Counted from the first letter of the stretch, positions 10,460 to 23,299 are shown. The stretch: DNA of 64,000 bases from Inquilinus limosus_F (GCF_051487185.1 NZ_JAHVDK010000031.1:1-64000), one strand, 5' to 3'. Program-made: numbers and translations. The notes: generated from the letters alone by a model not told the origin.

Positions 10460-12289
10460 TCAGAACCCACCCGGCACCGCCTGCCGACGCTCGATCTCCT
10501 GCTGCAGCCCGCGCCAGCGTTCCAGCGCGGCCGCCGTGCCTTGCCTGGCCATATCGCGCGCCGCATCCGCGAGCTCGCGCCTGAGAGCGCGCAGTTCGAG
10601 ATGCCCCATGACCATGGCCCAGCCGGCACGCGCCTCCTCGGGCGGCGCTTCCGGCCGGGTGAAGGGCCATTTCCTGCGAATGCGGTCGACCAAGGCCGGC
10701 GGCAGTCCATCGGCTTCGGGAACAGTCAGGTAGGTCCGAGTCGGCTGCGAATCAAGTCCGTCCGATTCGCGGCCATGCGAATCACCGAGTCGCGCCAGCA
10801 GCGACTGACGCAGCGAATCGAGGCCCGGATCGGCGATCTCGATCATGGCGAAGGCCTCGCCGACGTCCTCGCCCAGCTCAGGATGGGCGGCGAGAAGGCA
10901 CAGGAGGACGCAGATGGCCAGCCGATCGTCCTGTTCGTCGCGAATCGATTGCGGCTTCGGCCCGGCCGGCGCCGGCGGCTTGCCCGGCCGCCAGTCCCCG
11001 CCCTGCCGGCGCGGCCGGGCAGGAAAGGCTTCCTCGAACCGGGCCCGCAGCTCGGCGAGGTACTGGGCCTGCACCGCAGGATCGGCGATGCGCCGGGCCT
11101 GGGCCTCGACGCCGGCGCGCAAACCCGCCCGCCCTTCCGGCGTGTCCAGCCGGTGCATCGTGGTCTGCCGGTCGTACAGCACTCGGACGAGCGGCAGGGC
11201 GCCCTGCAGCACCGCCTGCATCGCCGCGCCGCCGCCGGAGCCGCGGATCAGGCTGTCCGGGTCCTCGCCCTGCGGCAGGAAGGCGATCCGGGCGGAATGA
11301 TCCGGCCGCAGCTGCGGCAGGATCCGGTCCATCGCCCGCCAGGCAGCGCGCCGCCCGGCCTCGTCGCCGTCGAAGCACAGCACCGGCACCGGCGCCATCT
11401 TCCACAGCTCGACGATCTGCTCCTCGGTCAGGGCGGTGCCGAGCGGCGCCACCGCCGCCTCGAAGCCGGCCCGGACCAGCGCGATCACGTCCATATAGCC
11501 TTCCGCCACGATCACGGTCTGGCCCTGCGACGCCGCCTGGCGCGCCCGTGACAGGCCATACAGCAGCTTGCCTTTGTGGAACAGAGGGTTGTCCGGGCTG
11601 TTCAGGTATTTCGGCCCGTCCCCCTCCATGATCCGGCCGCCGAAGGCGACGGTGCGGCCCCGCCGGTCGGCCACAGGGAAGATCACCCGGTTGCGGAAGA
11701 AGGAGTAGAGGTCGCGCCCGTCCTCCGGCCGGCGGGCCAGCCCGACCTCCTCGATCATCGCGTCCTGGAAGCCCTGGCCGCGCAGATGCTTGATCAGCCT
11801 GCCCCCATCGCTGGGGGCGAAGCCGAGACGGAAGCGGGAGATCGTGTCGTTGTCGAGGCCGCGGCCCCTGAGGTAGTCGCGGGCCGCCCGGCCGCCGGCA
11901 CCGCGCAGCTCGGCCTCGAAGAAGGCGCAGGCCGACTCGACCACGTCGTACAGGGTCTTCTGCCGCTCGAACCGAGCGCGGTCCTCGGGCTTGGTCTTCG
12001 GCATCTCCAGCCCCGCCTGGGCCGACAGCATCTCCACCGTCTCCATGAAGGACAGGCGGTCGTGCTGCATGACGAAGCTGATGACGTCGCCATGGGCGCC
12101 GCAGCCGAAGCAGTGGAAGAAGCCCTTCTGGTCGTTGACCGTGAAGCTCGGCGTCTTCTCCTTGTGGAACGGGCAGCAGGCCTTGTACTCGCCCTTGGTG
12201 CTGCGCTGCAGCGGCACCCGCTTGCCGACCACGTCGGAGACCTGGAGGCGGGAGCGCAGCTCGTCGAGGAAGCCGGGAGGAAGGGACAT
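10460..12289 (-). CDS. dnaG: DNA primase
   Basis: A 609-residue primase that makes RNA primers at the replication fork. The N-terminal zinc-binding domain has CCPFHKEKTPSF and FHCFGCGAHGD. The catalytic TOPRIM domain has VIVAEGYMDVIAL and VLCFDGDEAGRRAA. The C-terminal ~150 residues are the DnaB-interaction region (LELRALRRELADAARDMA). The ATG at 12289 is preceded in the transcript by few bases of leader and weak SD; MSLPPGFLDELRSRLQVSDV is the standard DnaG start. It sits between yqeY and rpoD on the same strand, the conserved order of this operon. The 149 bp before rpoD may hold an additional sigma-factor promoter. Confidence 0.97.
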   Translation of the reverse strand: MSLPPGFLDELRSRLQVSDVVGKRVPLQRSTKGEYKACCPFHKEKTPSFTVNDQKGFFHCFGCGAHGDVISFVMQHDRLSFMETVEMLSAQAGLEMPKTKPEDRARFERQKTLYDVVESACAFFEAELRGAGGRAARDYLRGRGLDNDTISRFRLGFAPSDGGRLIKHLRGQGFQDAMIEEVGLARRPEDGRDLYSFFRNRVIFPVADRRGRTVAFGGRIMEGDGPKYLNSPDNPLFHKGKLLYGLSRARQAASQGQTVIVAEGYMDVIALVRAGFEAAVAPLGTALTEEQIVELWKMAPVPVLCFDGDEAGRRAAWRAMDRILPQLRPDHSARIAFLPQGEDPDSLIRGSGGGAAMQAVLQGALPLVRVLYDRQTTMHRLDTPEGRAGLRAGVEAQARRIADPAVQAQYLAELRARFEEAFPARPRRQGGDWRPGKPPAPAGPKPQSIRDEQDDRLAICVLLCLLAAHPELGEDVGEAFAMIEIADPGLDSLRQSLLARLGDSHGRESDGLDSQPTRTYLTVPEADGLPPALVDRIRRKWPFTRPEAPPEEARAGWAMVMGHLELRALRRELADAARDMARQGTAAALERWRGLQQEIERRQAVPGGF

Positions 12290-12374
12290 GCAGGGGTTCT
12301 AGCGGGCGGGACCGCTCTAGCCTAACGCGATTCCCGCTCCGCAGGTCAGCGGTTCTCTATAGACGGGCCCTCCC

Positions 12375-12830
12375 TCAGCCCAGCTGCGCCTTCACCGCGG
12401 CCGAGACCTTGGAGAAGTCCATCCGGCCGGCATAGCGCGACTTCAGCTCGGCCATCACCCGGCCCATGTCCTTCATGCCGGCGGCGCCGAGTTCCTTGAT
12501 CACCGCGCCGATCGCCGCCGCAGTCTCGGCCTCGTCCATCGCCTTCGGCAGGAAGCGCTCGATCACCGCGATCTCGCCCTGCTCCTTGTCGACCAGGTCC
12601 TGCCGGCCGCCCTGCTGGTAGAGGCCGATGCTCTCGCGCCGCTGCTTCACCATGCCCTGCAGCATGGACAGGATCTCCTCGTCCGGGATGCCGTCCGTGT
12701 TGCCCTTGGCGCGGGCGTCGATGTCCTTGGTCTTGAGCGCGGCGATGATCATCCGCACGGTCGAGAGCGTGCGCTCGTCCTTGGCCTTCATCGCCTCTTT
12801 CAGCGTGTCGGTGAACTGGGCGCGCAGCAT
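12375..12830 (-). CDS. yqeY: GatB/YqeY domain protein
   Basis: A 151-residue YqeY-family protein, related to the tail domain of the GatB amidotransferase subunit. The family may aid tRNA amidation or tRNA-dependent steps but its role is not firmly established. Recognisable sequence: LKEAMKAKDERTLSTVRMII at the N terminus, YQQGGRQDLVDKEQGEIAVI in the middle and the C-terminal DMGRVMAELKSRYAGRMDFS. AGGAGG sits 9 nt before the ATG at 12830. It is 85 bp upstream of dnaG on the same strand, as in many proteobacteria. Confidence 0.92.
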   Translation of the reverse strand: MLRAQFTDTLKEAMKAKDERTLSTVRMIIAALKTKDIDARAKGNTDGIPDEEILSMLQGMVKQRRESIGLYQQGGRQDLVDKEQGEIAVIERFLPKAMDEAETAAAIGAVIKELGAAGMKDMGRVMAELKSRYAGRMDFSKVSAAVKAQLG

Positions 12831-12985
12831 GATCGGATCCTCCTGACAGAAGCGGCGCGAATGTCGGCCATTCGGCCGATATAGGCAAGAGAAGGGGCGG
12901 CCATTCCGCCGACGCGGGCAAGAGGGGCTGGAATCTTGTCACTGTCCGTGCTTTATGCCTGGAAATTCATACCCCCGAGGTTGCC

Positions 12986-14145
<1,160 letters not shown>

Positions 14146-14146
<1 letters not shown>

Positions 14147-14730
14147 TGCCGGAGCGCGAGCCGCCGCGCCTGCTCGGCCCCAGGGTCGCCCTGACCCTGG
14201 CCGGACCGGCCGACGGCGCGGCGCTGGCCGCCTTCCACGACCGGGAATGGGACCAACTCGGCCCCTGGATGCCGCCACGCAGTGCGGCCTGGCGGACCGA
14301 GGCCTATTGGCGCCGCTGGGGCGCGGACGCGGTGGAGCTGTTCCTCGAGGACCGCGCCGTGCGCCTGGTGCTGCGCCTGCCCGACCGGCCGGAGGCCGGC
14401 ATTATCGGGCAGCTGAACCTGAACATGCTGACGCGTGGCGCGTTCCAGGCCGCGACGCTGGGCTACCACCTGGCCGCGGCGCAGCAGGGTCAGGGGCTGA
14501 TGTGCGAGGCGCTGGAACTGGCGATCGCCTATGCCTTCGGCCCCTTGGGCCTGCACCGGCTGATGGCCAACCACCTGCCGGAGAACGCGCGCAGCGCCGC
14601 CCTGTTGCAGCGGCTGGGCTTCGTCCGCGAAGGCTATGCCAAGGACTATCTGTTCATCGGCGGGGCCTGGCGTGACCATGTGCTGACCGCCCTGATCAAC
14701 CCCGATCCGGTCGATCCGCCGGCCGGGTAG
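14146..14730 (+). CDS. GNAT acetyltransferase, RimJ/RimL type
   Basis: A 194-residue N-acetyltransferase. The family transfers acetyl from acetyl-CoA to ribosomal-protein N termini or small amines. The segment GYHLAAAQQGQGLMCEALEL contains the acetyl-CoA-binding Q-x-x-G-x-G/A loop. LHRLMANHLPENARSAALLQ is typical of the RimJ/RimL subgroup, as is the RLGFVREGYAKDYLFIGGAW ending. Its ATG overlaps the carA stop by one base (TGATG), so it is translationally coupled to carA. The substrate is unknown. Confidence 0.85.
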
Positions 14731-14817
14731 GCCCGGAACCCGCCTCCCCCGCCCGCCGTTGCCTTGGCGAGGGCCGGCCCGCTCCGCGGCCGGCGCGCAC
14801 CGCAGCCAGGAGGCGAC

Positions 14818-14964
14818 ATGTCGGACGACCGTCCTCCGCCGACGATCAACACCACCGAGGCCCGGCAGGGCGAGGCCCGCGGCCGCATGCGCTGGGTGCT
14901 GCACCTGTCGCTCGGCCTGGCGATCGTGGTCCTCGGCGCCCTGCTGCTCGGATGGGTGTTCTGA
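14818..14964 (+). CDS. 48-residue single-pass membrane peptide, unknown function
   Basis: MSDDRPPPTINTTEARQGEA is followed by RGRMRWVLHLSLGLAIVVLG and ALLLGWVF. A short polar N terminus is thus followed by one transmembrane helix (about residues 25-47) that ends at the C terminus. A good ribosome-binding site, CCAGGAGG, precedes the ATG at 14818 by 6 nt. Small one-helix proteins of this style are common in alphaproteobacteria and unnamed. It is 87 bp after the acetyltransferase gene. Confidence 0.65.
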   Translation: MSDDRPPPTINTTEARQGEARGRMRWVLHLSLGLAIVVLGALLLGWVF

Positions 14965-14974
14965 CCGGATACAC

Positions 14975-14999
14975 AAGAAGGGCGGCCGCGAGGCCGCCC
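14975..14999 (-). terminator. Hairpin terminator serving the PRC-barrel gene (possibly both directions)
   Basis: A GC-rich stem GGGCGGCC / GGCCGCCC (14980-14999) lies between the convergent small membrane gene and the PRC-barrel gene. On the minus strand it is followed by TTCTTGTGT, a weak T-rich tail 25 nt after the PRC gene stop. Confidence 0.65.
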
Positions 15000-15023
15000 C
15001 AGTCTCCCTAGCCTGCCTTCGTT

Positions 15024-15410
15024 CTACAGCCAATAGGGCGGCACGCGGTAATAGTCATGCACCTGCCGCGCCCATTCCCGATCATCCCAATCGAAACGGT
15101 CGCCGGACTCGTCGGCCGGGGCGCCGCGCAGCTGGTCTTCGGTCACGTCCAGCTCATAGGCGTCGAGCGCCTCGTTGTAGGTCAGCATCGACCACGGCAG
15201 GGCGTAATAGTCCTCGCCGATGCCGAGAAAGCCGCCGAAGGTCATGACCGCATAGGCGACGCGGCCGGTCCGCTTGTCGATCATCACCCGCTGGATGGTG
15301 CCGATCCGGTCGCCGTTCGGCCGCCGCACCGGGGTGTTCTCGACCTTGTCACTGGCGATCAGCCGTTCGGTCTCGCGGGTGCGAAGATCCCGGTCTGCCT
15401 GGGCCTGCAT
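15024..15410 (-). CDS. PRC-barrel domain protein
   Basis: A 128-residue soluble protein. The central PRC-barrel reads LIASDKVENTPVRRPNGDRI and GTIQRVMIDKRTGRVAYAVM, then GFLGIGEDYYALPWSMLTYN. The PRC fold occurs in RimM and in photosynthetic reaction-centre H subunits; stand-alone bacterial members are often stress-associated but have no defined reaction. The C-terminal DYYRVPPYWL is a characteristic tail in alphaproteobacterial homologues. The ATG at 15410 is chosen because GGGAG precedes it; the longer open frame upstream is not protein-like. No signal peptide. Confidence 0.8.
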   Translation of the reverse strand: MQAQADRDLRTRETERLIASDKVENTPVRRPNGDRIGTIQRVMIDKRTGRVAYAVMTFGGFLGIGEDYYALPWSMLTYNEALDAYELDVTEDQLRGAPADESGDRFDWDDREWARQVHDYYRVPPYWL

Positions 15411-15539
15411 GTCGCTCTCCCACGATTGTGGTCCCAGCCAGGCAATGGCGCGACCGGCCCCCCGGTTCCCGGAACCGGAGCGGATGGCCGGCGATTGACC
15501 AGGGAGACCGCTGTCCCCCGGACATGCGAGGCCGTGACG

Positions 15540-15713
15540 ATGAGTGATCCCAAGAAGCCGCCGCCGGACCCGACAAAACCGCCGATCCCCAATCCGAGGC
15601 CGGACACGCCACCCGACCAGCCGGGCCAGCCGCCGCCGGAGGTGCCGCCCGAGGTACCACCGGAAGGTCCGCCCCCTCCCCTGCCGGATCCGGTTCGGAT
15701 GGATGATACATAA
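15540..15713 (+). CDS. Proline-rich 57-residue protein, unknown function
   Basis: MSDPKKPPPDPTKPPIPNPR is followed by repeated PPEVPPEVPPEGPPPPLPDP. About 40 percent of residues are proline, so the chain is extended and disordered. No transmembrane segment or signal is seen. There is no strong Shine-Dalgarno sequence before the ATG at 15540. It is divergent from the PRC-barrel gene (129 bp apart) and its end abuts a strong hairpin. Similar short Pro-rich proteins are recurrent hypotheticals in this group, which supports it being real. Confidence 0.55.
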   Translation: MSDPKKPPPDPTKPPIPNPRPDTPPDQPGQPPPEVPPEVPPEGPPPPLPDPVRMDDT

Positions 15714-15744
15714 AAAGGGGCCGGCACCCATGGATGCCGGCCCC
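15710..15744 (-). terminator. Rho-independent terminator of the WRD-repeat gene
   Basis: On the minus strand a GGGGCCGGCATCC / GGGTGCCGGCCCC stem (15717-15744) is followed by TTTTTATGTATC. It lies 26 nt after the stop of the gene at 15770-16117 and overlaps the end of the convergent Pro-rich gene. Confidence 0.88.
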
Positions 15745-15769
15745 ATCATTCTCCGACCGCCGTACGCGA

Positions 15770-16117
15770 TCAGTAGCGCCAGTACCAGTAGGGACGACGC
15801 CAGCCATGGTCGCGCCAGCGCCAGTCGCGATGCTGCCAGTACCGGCGGTCGTGGCGCCAGTGGTCGCGATACCAATCCCGGCGGTCGCGGCGCCAGTCGC
15901 GATAGTCGCGCCGCCATTCGCGGCGGTCGCGGCGCCAATCGCGGCGGTCGCGCCAGTCCACCTTGGTGTTGAGCGACGTGTCCCCCTGGCCATGCCAGAC
16001 CGCCGGCGTCGCCGCGGGGGCAGGCGCCCGGTCCTGGGCGAGAGCGGCGCCGGAGGCGCCGACAAGGAGCAGAGCCGCCGAAGCGGCCATGAGAACACGC
16101 TTCATACGAGACAACAT
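15770..16117 (-). CDS. Secreted Trp/Arg/Asp-repeat protein, unknown function
   Basis: The 115-residue product has a signal peptide (MKRVLMAASAALLLVGASGA, cleavage after ALA at residue 27). A linker rich in Ala and Pro follows. From residue 53 to the end it is built of Trp-Arg-Asp units: DWRDRRDWRRDRREWRRDYR, DWRRDRRDWYRDHWRHDRRY and so on, ending RRPYWYWRY. The mature part is extremely basic and aromatic with no globular core. The ATG at 16117 is chosen because GAGGGA precedes it; an internal ATG 4 codons later is possible. Such periplasmic WRD/YRD-rich proteins occur widely in alphaproteobacteria without a known role. A binding role towards anionic polymers is only a guess. Confidence 0.75.
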   Translation of the reverse strand: MLSRMKRVLMAASAALLLVGASGAALAQDRAPAPAATPAVWHGQGDTSLNTKVDWRDRRDWRRDRREWRRDYRDWRRDRRDWYRDHWRHDRRYWQHRDWRWRDHGWRRPYWYWRY

Positions 16118-16443
16118 GGGGGTGGTCCCTCTTCCATCAACCGGCGATGCGCCCTGGGGAACAGCCGGCCTCCCACACTTCACGCCCTACCCCGAAGATT
16201 CCGTCGCCGCCCTGGGCAGTCAGCACAAGCAACCGCCAACAAACCAAGCCACGACGCCGTCGAATTCCTTTTAAGACACGAAGATATCACAAAGAAGACA
16301 AAATCTGAATTCGCAACTGATTGCAACCGATCATCGAAGATCAATTATCAGTATAGAGGCAGGATAGCCGGATACCGACGTCCTTGGCGGCCGGGCTTTC
16401 GAATCCGCAGCGATCGAAGGGAACGGAGTAGCGCGCCCGGCTG
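16118..16443. other. Intergenic region, partly AT-rich
   Basis: The 326 bp upstream of the WRD gene contain no convincing gene. The segment 16255-16365 is AT-rich compared with its surroundings (runs such as TTTTAAGACACGAAGATATC). It may hold the promoter of the WRD-repeat gene, which reads leftward from it. No palindrome of note was found. Confidence 0.4.
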
Positions 16444-17322
16444 TCAGAGGATGGCGAGCGGCATCTTCCGCCGCGGCGGCGGGAAGGCCTGGTCCAGCGC
16501 CGCCAGGTCGGCCTCATCGAGAACCAGGTCCAGCGCCCGGCGATGGTCGCGCAGGCGCTCGACCCGGCTGGATTTCGGGATGGCGACGACGCCCTGCCGG
16601 CTCAGCAGCCAGGCCAGCGCCACCGTGGCCGGCGCCACGCCGTGCCGCCGGGCGATGTCGCCGAGGACGGGATTGCCGAGCAGCCGGCCCTGGCCGAGCG
16701 GCGAATAGGCCATCACCGGCAGGCCGCGTTGCTGGCACCAGGGCAAGAGGTCCCATTCGATGCCGCGCGCCGACAGGCTGTAGCAGACCTGGTTCGTCGC
16801 GGTGCGGCCGCCGGCCGCCTCGCCGACCCATGTCTTCATGTCGTCGAGATCGAAGTTGCTGACGCCCCAGTCGACCACCTTGCCATCGGCCCGCAGCCGC
16901 TCGAAAGCCTCGATCGTCTCGGCATAGGGCACTCGGCCCTGCCAGTGCAGCAGATAGAGGTCGATGCGGTCGATGCCGAGCCGGCGCAGGCTGCGCTCAC
17001 AGGCTTCGATCGCGGCGGTGCGGCCGGCATTGTGCGGATAGACCTTGCTGACCAGGAAGACCTCGTCGCGGCGGCCGCGGACCGCCTGGCCCGCCACCTC
17101 CTCGGCCCCGCCCTCGCCATACATCTCGGCGGTGTCGATCAGGGTCAGGCCGAGATCGAGCCCGGCGGCCAGCGCCGCCGCCTCCTCCTTCGCCCGGCGC
17201 CGGTCCTCGCCCATGCCCCAGGTCCCCTGCCCCAGGATCGGCATGGCGGCGCCGGACGGCAGCGCCACGGTGGTCTCGCCGGCCGGCCGGCGGCGCAGGC
17301 TCGCCCCGTCTGTGCTGGTCAT
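16444..17322 (-). CDS. Aldo/keto reductase
   Basis: A 292-residue NADPH-dependent carbonyl reductase with the AKR TIM barrel. The catalytic tetrad is D63 and Y68 (LIDTAEMYGEGG), K93 (VSKVYPHN) and H126 (LLHWQGRVPY). The cofactor region contains VAIPKSSRVERLRDHRRALD. AGGAGG sits 8 nt before the ATG at 17322. It begins 9 nt after the adenylate cyclase stop, so both are likely one transcript. The physiological substrate is unknown. It belongs to the YeaE-like subgroup judging by MPILGQGTWGMGE. Confidence 0.88.
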   Translation of the reverse strand: MTSTDGASLRRRPAGETTVALPSGAAMPILGQGTWGMGEDRRRAKEEAAALAAGLDLGLTLIDTAEMYGEGGAEEVAGQAVRGRRDEVFLVSKVYPHNAGRTAAIEACERSLRRLGIDRIDLYLLHWQGRVPYAETIEAFERLRADGKVVDWGVSNFDLDDMKTWVGEAAGGRTATNQVCYSLSARGIEWDLLPWCQQRGLPVMAYSPLGQGRLLGNPVLGDIARRHGVAPATVALAWLLSRQGVVAIPKSSRVERLRDHRRALDLVLDEADLAALDQAFPPPRRKMPLAIL

Positions 17323-17331
17323 CCGATCCTC

Positions 17332-18717
17332 CTATTCCGCGATCGCCACCCGATCCTGCGGCACCGCACCGGCGGCGGCCAGCGTCCAGATCGCCAGCGC
17401 TTCCTGCCGGCCACGGATCTCCGCCTGCCCGGCCGGGCCGAAATCGTCCAGCACCTCGCGCGGGCAGCCTTCGCGGCCGGCCTGGGAGACCGCGGCGTCG
17501 CTGGCCACCACCCGGGCGGCGAGGCGGCGGCTCAGCCGCTCCAGCCGGCTGGCGACGTTGACCGTATCGCCGACCACGCCGAATTCGAGGCGCCGCTCGT
17601 CTCCGATATTGCCCATCACCACCAGGCCGTAATGCAGGCCGATGCCGACCTCGACCGGCGAGGCGCCGCGCCGTCGCCGCTTCTCGTTCCAGCGTTCGAC
17701 CTCCGCGCACATCGCCCGGGCGCAGCACAGCGCATTGCTGGCGTCGCGCGGGCCTGGCTGCGGCGTGCCGAAGGTCGCCATGACGCAGTCGCCGATATAT
17801 TTGTCGATCGTGCCCTCATGGGCGAAGACCTGCTCGGCCATCCGGCGGTGGAAGCTGCGCAGCAGCGCCACCACTCGTTCCGGCGCCAGCCCCTCGGCCT
17901 GGCCAGAGAAGCCGACGATGTCGACGAACAGGATCACCGCCGGCTGGCGCTGGATCTCGCCGAAGGGCGTGGCCGAGCCAGCGAGACGGCCGACCAGGTT
18001 GGGCGAGAAGTAGCGCGACAGCGCCGCCTTGGCCGCCTCCATCCGCGCCACCCGCGCGACCAGCCGGCGCGACCGCCACACCGCCAGCGCCAGGACCACC
18101 GTCATCAGCATCAGGACGACGGTCTGGATCATCCACAGCGTGCTGCTGACGGCGTGCGGATCGAGCGACAGCGCGATGCGCTTGGCGCCGGAGTTCGGGC
18201 CGTCGACCACGTCGGCGGCGCTGGTGACGATGCTGTCCGGCCGCGTCGCCAGCCAGGCGAAGCCGAGCGACCAGGACACTGTCAGTGCGCTGCCGACCAG
18301 CAGCACCAGCTTCGGCGAATAGCTCAGCGCCACGCCGCACAGGAACAGCAGCAGGAACAGGAAGTTCGGGATGCGCTGGGTGAACTGGACCGGCACATCG
18401 GAGCCGAACAGCGGGTTCGGCGCCACCATCAGGAAGGTCAGCAGCACGGCGTCGAGCACCAGGAAGGCGCCGACGCCCCAGACGCCGATGCGGCCGCGGC
18501 GCTGCAGCAGATATGGGATCAGGCCGAGCACGAGGAAAACGGCCATCAGGCCGAGATAGGCCACCGACCGCTCCACCGGGATCCACAGCACGACATAGAG
18601 CGCCAGCAGCGCCAGCACCAGGGCGCGGCCGTAGAAGACGTAGGACAGGCCGTCCCGCTCCTCCCGCTCCATGGCCCCCCGAATGCCAACGGGCGTCGCC
18701 TGCGCCGGTTTCGCCAT
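17332..18717 (-). CDS. Membrane-anchored class III adenylate/guanylate cyclase
   Basis: A 461-residue protein. The N-terminal half (residues ~25-225) has about six hydrophobic helices (FYGRALVLALLALYVVLWIP, LVLLVGSALTVSWSLGFAWL). A short linker, ALSRYFSPNLVGRLAGS, leads into the catalytic domain. That domain holds the two metal-binding Asp residues in ILFVDIVGFSGQ and KYIGDCVMATFG. The FGVVGDTVNVASRLERLSRR segment carries the transition-state Asn/Arg region. It probably makes cAMP at the inner membrane. GGAGGG precedes ATG 18717 by 5 nt. The aldo/keto reductase gene follows in the same operon. It is divergent from carB. Confidence 0.88.
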   Translation of the reverse strand: MAKPAQATPVGIRGAMEREERDGLSYVFYGRALVLALLALYVVLWIPVERSVAYLGLMAVFLVLGLIPYLLQRRGRIGVWGVGAFLVLDAVLLTFLMVAPNPLFGSDVPVQFTQRIPNFLFLLLFLCGVALSYSPKLVLLVGSALTVSWSLGFAWLATRPDSIVTSAADVVDGPNSGAKRIALSLDPHAVSSTLWMIQTVVLMLMTVVLALAVWRSRRLVARVARMEAAKAALSRYFSPNLVGRLAGSATPFGEIQRQPAVILFVDIVGFSGQAEGLAPERVVALLRSFHRRMAEQVFAHEGTIDKYIGDCVMATFGTPQPGPRDASNALCCARAMCAEVERWNEKRRRRGASPVEVGIGLHYGLVVMGNIGDERRLEFGVVGDTVNVASRLERLSRRLAARVVASDAAVSQAGREGCPREVLDDFGPAGQAEIRGRQEALAIWTLAAAGAVPQDRVAIAE

Positions 18718-18907
18718 GCCGCCCTCCAGCCCCGATGATGCGGTGGAAATGGGGCGTCTGGTCCGCTTTCGCCAGGGTTCGGATGACATCAGGTCGCCCC
18801 AGCCCTGCGCCACGCGGTCGCCCCGGGGCTTTCCCCGCGCGCGTTCCTTCCTTATAAGAGCGCGCTCCTTCGGGAGCGTGCCCCCCGTACCCAGCAGGCC
18901 GCCCCCA

Positions 18908-22159
<3,252 letters not shown>

Positions 22160-22248
22160 CACCGGGGGAAGGGATACGAGCAGGTCTGGAAGGCCGGCGT
22201 CCTGGACGCCGGGGGTACCGCTTTTTGGCTTTTTGGGACTGGAGCGCG

Positions 22249-22722
22249 ATGGAAAAGGTGCCGATGACCGCGGCGGGGTACAACCGGCTGCAGGAAGAGT
22301 TGAAGCATCTGAAGAGCGTGGCGCGGCCCGAGGTGATCAAGGCGATCGCGGAGGCGCGCGAGCATGGTGACCTGTCCGAAAATGCGGAATACCACGCGGC
22401 GCGCGAGCGCCAGAGCTTCATCGAAGGCCGGGTGATGGAGCTGGAGGACCGGATCAGCCGGGCCGAGATCATCGACACCTCGAAGCTGTCCGGCGACACC
22501 ATCAAGTTCGGCGCCACCGTGACGCTGGCGGACGAGGACACCGAGGAAGAGATCACCTACCAGATCGTCGGCCAGGACGAATCCGACATCAAGGAAGGCC
22601 GCCTGTCGATCACCGCCCCGCTGGCGCGCTCGCTGATCGGCAAGGCCGAGGGCGATCAGGTCGAGGTCACCACCCCCGGCGGCTCCAAGAGCTACGAGAT
22701 CGTCACGGTCCAGTTCGTCTGA
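22249..22722 (+). CDS. greA: Transcription elongation factor GreA
   Basis: A 157-residue factor that rescues backtracked RNA polymerase by stimulating cleavage of the nascent transcript. The N-terminal coiled coil contains GYNRLQEELKHLKSVARPEV and DLSENAEYHAARERQSFIEG, with the acidic tip D/E residues at the loop (HGDLSENAEY). The C-terminal FKBP-like domain ends ITAPLARSLIGKAEGDQVEV. The ATG at 22249 with GGAGCG upstream is preferred over an in-frame ATG 8 codons earlier. carB-greA adjacency is usual in alphaproteobacteria. Confidence 0.95.
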   Translation: MEKVPMTAAGYNRLQEELKHLKSVARPEVIKAIAEAREHGDLSENAEYHAARERQSFIEGRVMELEDRISRAEIIDTSKLSGDTIKFGATVTLADEDTEEEITYQIVGQDESDIKEGRLSITAPLARSLIGKAEGDQVEVTTPGGSKSYEIVTVQFV

Positions 22723-22746
22723 TCGCCGACCTTCCCGGTTCGGCGA

Positions 22747-22777
22747 CGGCCCCGCTCCGGCGGGGCCGTTTCGTTTC
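22747..22777 (+). terminator. Rho-independent terminator after greA
   Basis: A CGGCCCCGC / GCGGGGCCG stem (22747-22768; tip CTCCG) is followed by TTTCGTTTC, 24 nt after the greA stop. Confidence 0.85.
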
Positions 22778-22881
22778 TGCGCGGCGACAGATCGCCACGT
22801 CCCCCTGCCCTCTCCATCCCGCGGCGCCAACGTGACGGTCGATCTCAGTCAGCGACTCCGAGGGATTCCCGGGAGCCCGCC

Positions 22882-23262
22882 ATGCGAGAGAGGCACCACA
22901 TTGATGACAGACCGACCTGGGACTGGTTCCCCCCGGCTTTCTACAAGCTTCTCGTCGGTTGTCTGGTCTGGTTCCTGGTGGCGGCGATCGGCTTCGGCGT
23001 CGGCGGGTATCTCGGCCTGGCGCTCGCCGTCGCCGCGGTGTTCTCGACCATCGTCGGCCTGCTCGGCTTCGGCGCGCTCAGGATCGCCCGCCGCGACTCG
23101 CCGGGGCAGGAACTGCCGCCGCGGCATTTCCTGAACGGGCGGTTCCGCAGCCACACCGAGACCACTGCTTCGCGCGCCGCGCTGGTCATGGCGCTGCTGC
23201 CGATCGCGTCCGTGGCGATCGGCCTGACCCTGTTCGCGATCATCTGGATGGCCGTCGGCTGA
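22882..23262 (+). CDS. Small integral membrane protein, unknown function
   Basis: A 126-residue protein with a polar N terminus (MRERHHIDDRPTWDWFPPAF), two adjacent hydrophobic helices around residues 22-68 (LLVGCLVWFLVAAIGFGVGG, LALAVAAVFSTIVGLLGFGA), a basic cytoplasmic-type loop and a last helix near the C terminus (LLPIASVAIGLTLFAIIWMA). GGGAG precedes the ATG. No family recognised. It is separated from greA by a terminator and converges on arsH. Confidence 0.65.
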   Translation: MRERHHIDDRPTWDWFPPAFYKLLVGCLVWFLVAAIGFGVGGYLGLALAVAAVFSTIVGLLGFGALRIARRDSPGQELPPRHFLNGRFRSHTETTASRAALVMALLPIASVAIGLTLFAIIWMAVG

Positions 23263-23270
23263 ACACGAGT

Positions 23271-23299
23271 ATGTTGGGTTCGCAGCGCGAACCCAACAT
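23271..23299. repeat. Short perfect palindrome (ATGTTGGGTTCGC type), copy 1
   Basis: ATGTTGGGTTCGC and its exact reverse complement GCGAACCCAACAT are separated by AGC, right after the membrane-protein stop and before the arsH end. The following bases (CCCAACCTACGACC) extend the type of dispersed element often seen between proteobacterial genes. A related copy lies at 24152-24176 inside the 3' end of the MFS gene. It may also act as a bidirectional transcription stop, but there is no T-tract. Confidence 0.7.

Noticed and set aside
15800..15960. Short tandem DNA repeats considered as a CRISPR array
   Set aside because: The periodicity follows codons of the WRD-repeat protein; there are no uniform repeats with unique spacers and no cas genes.
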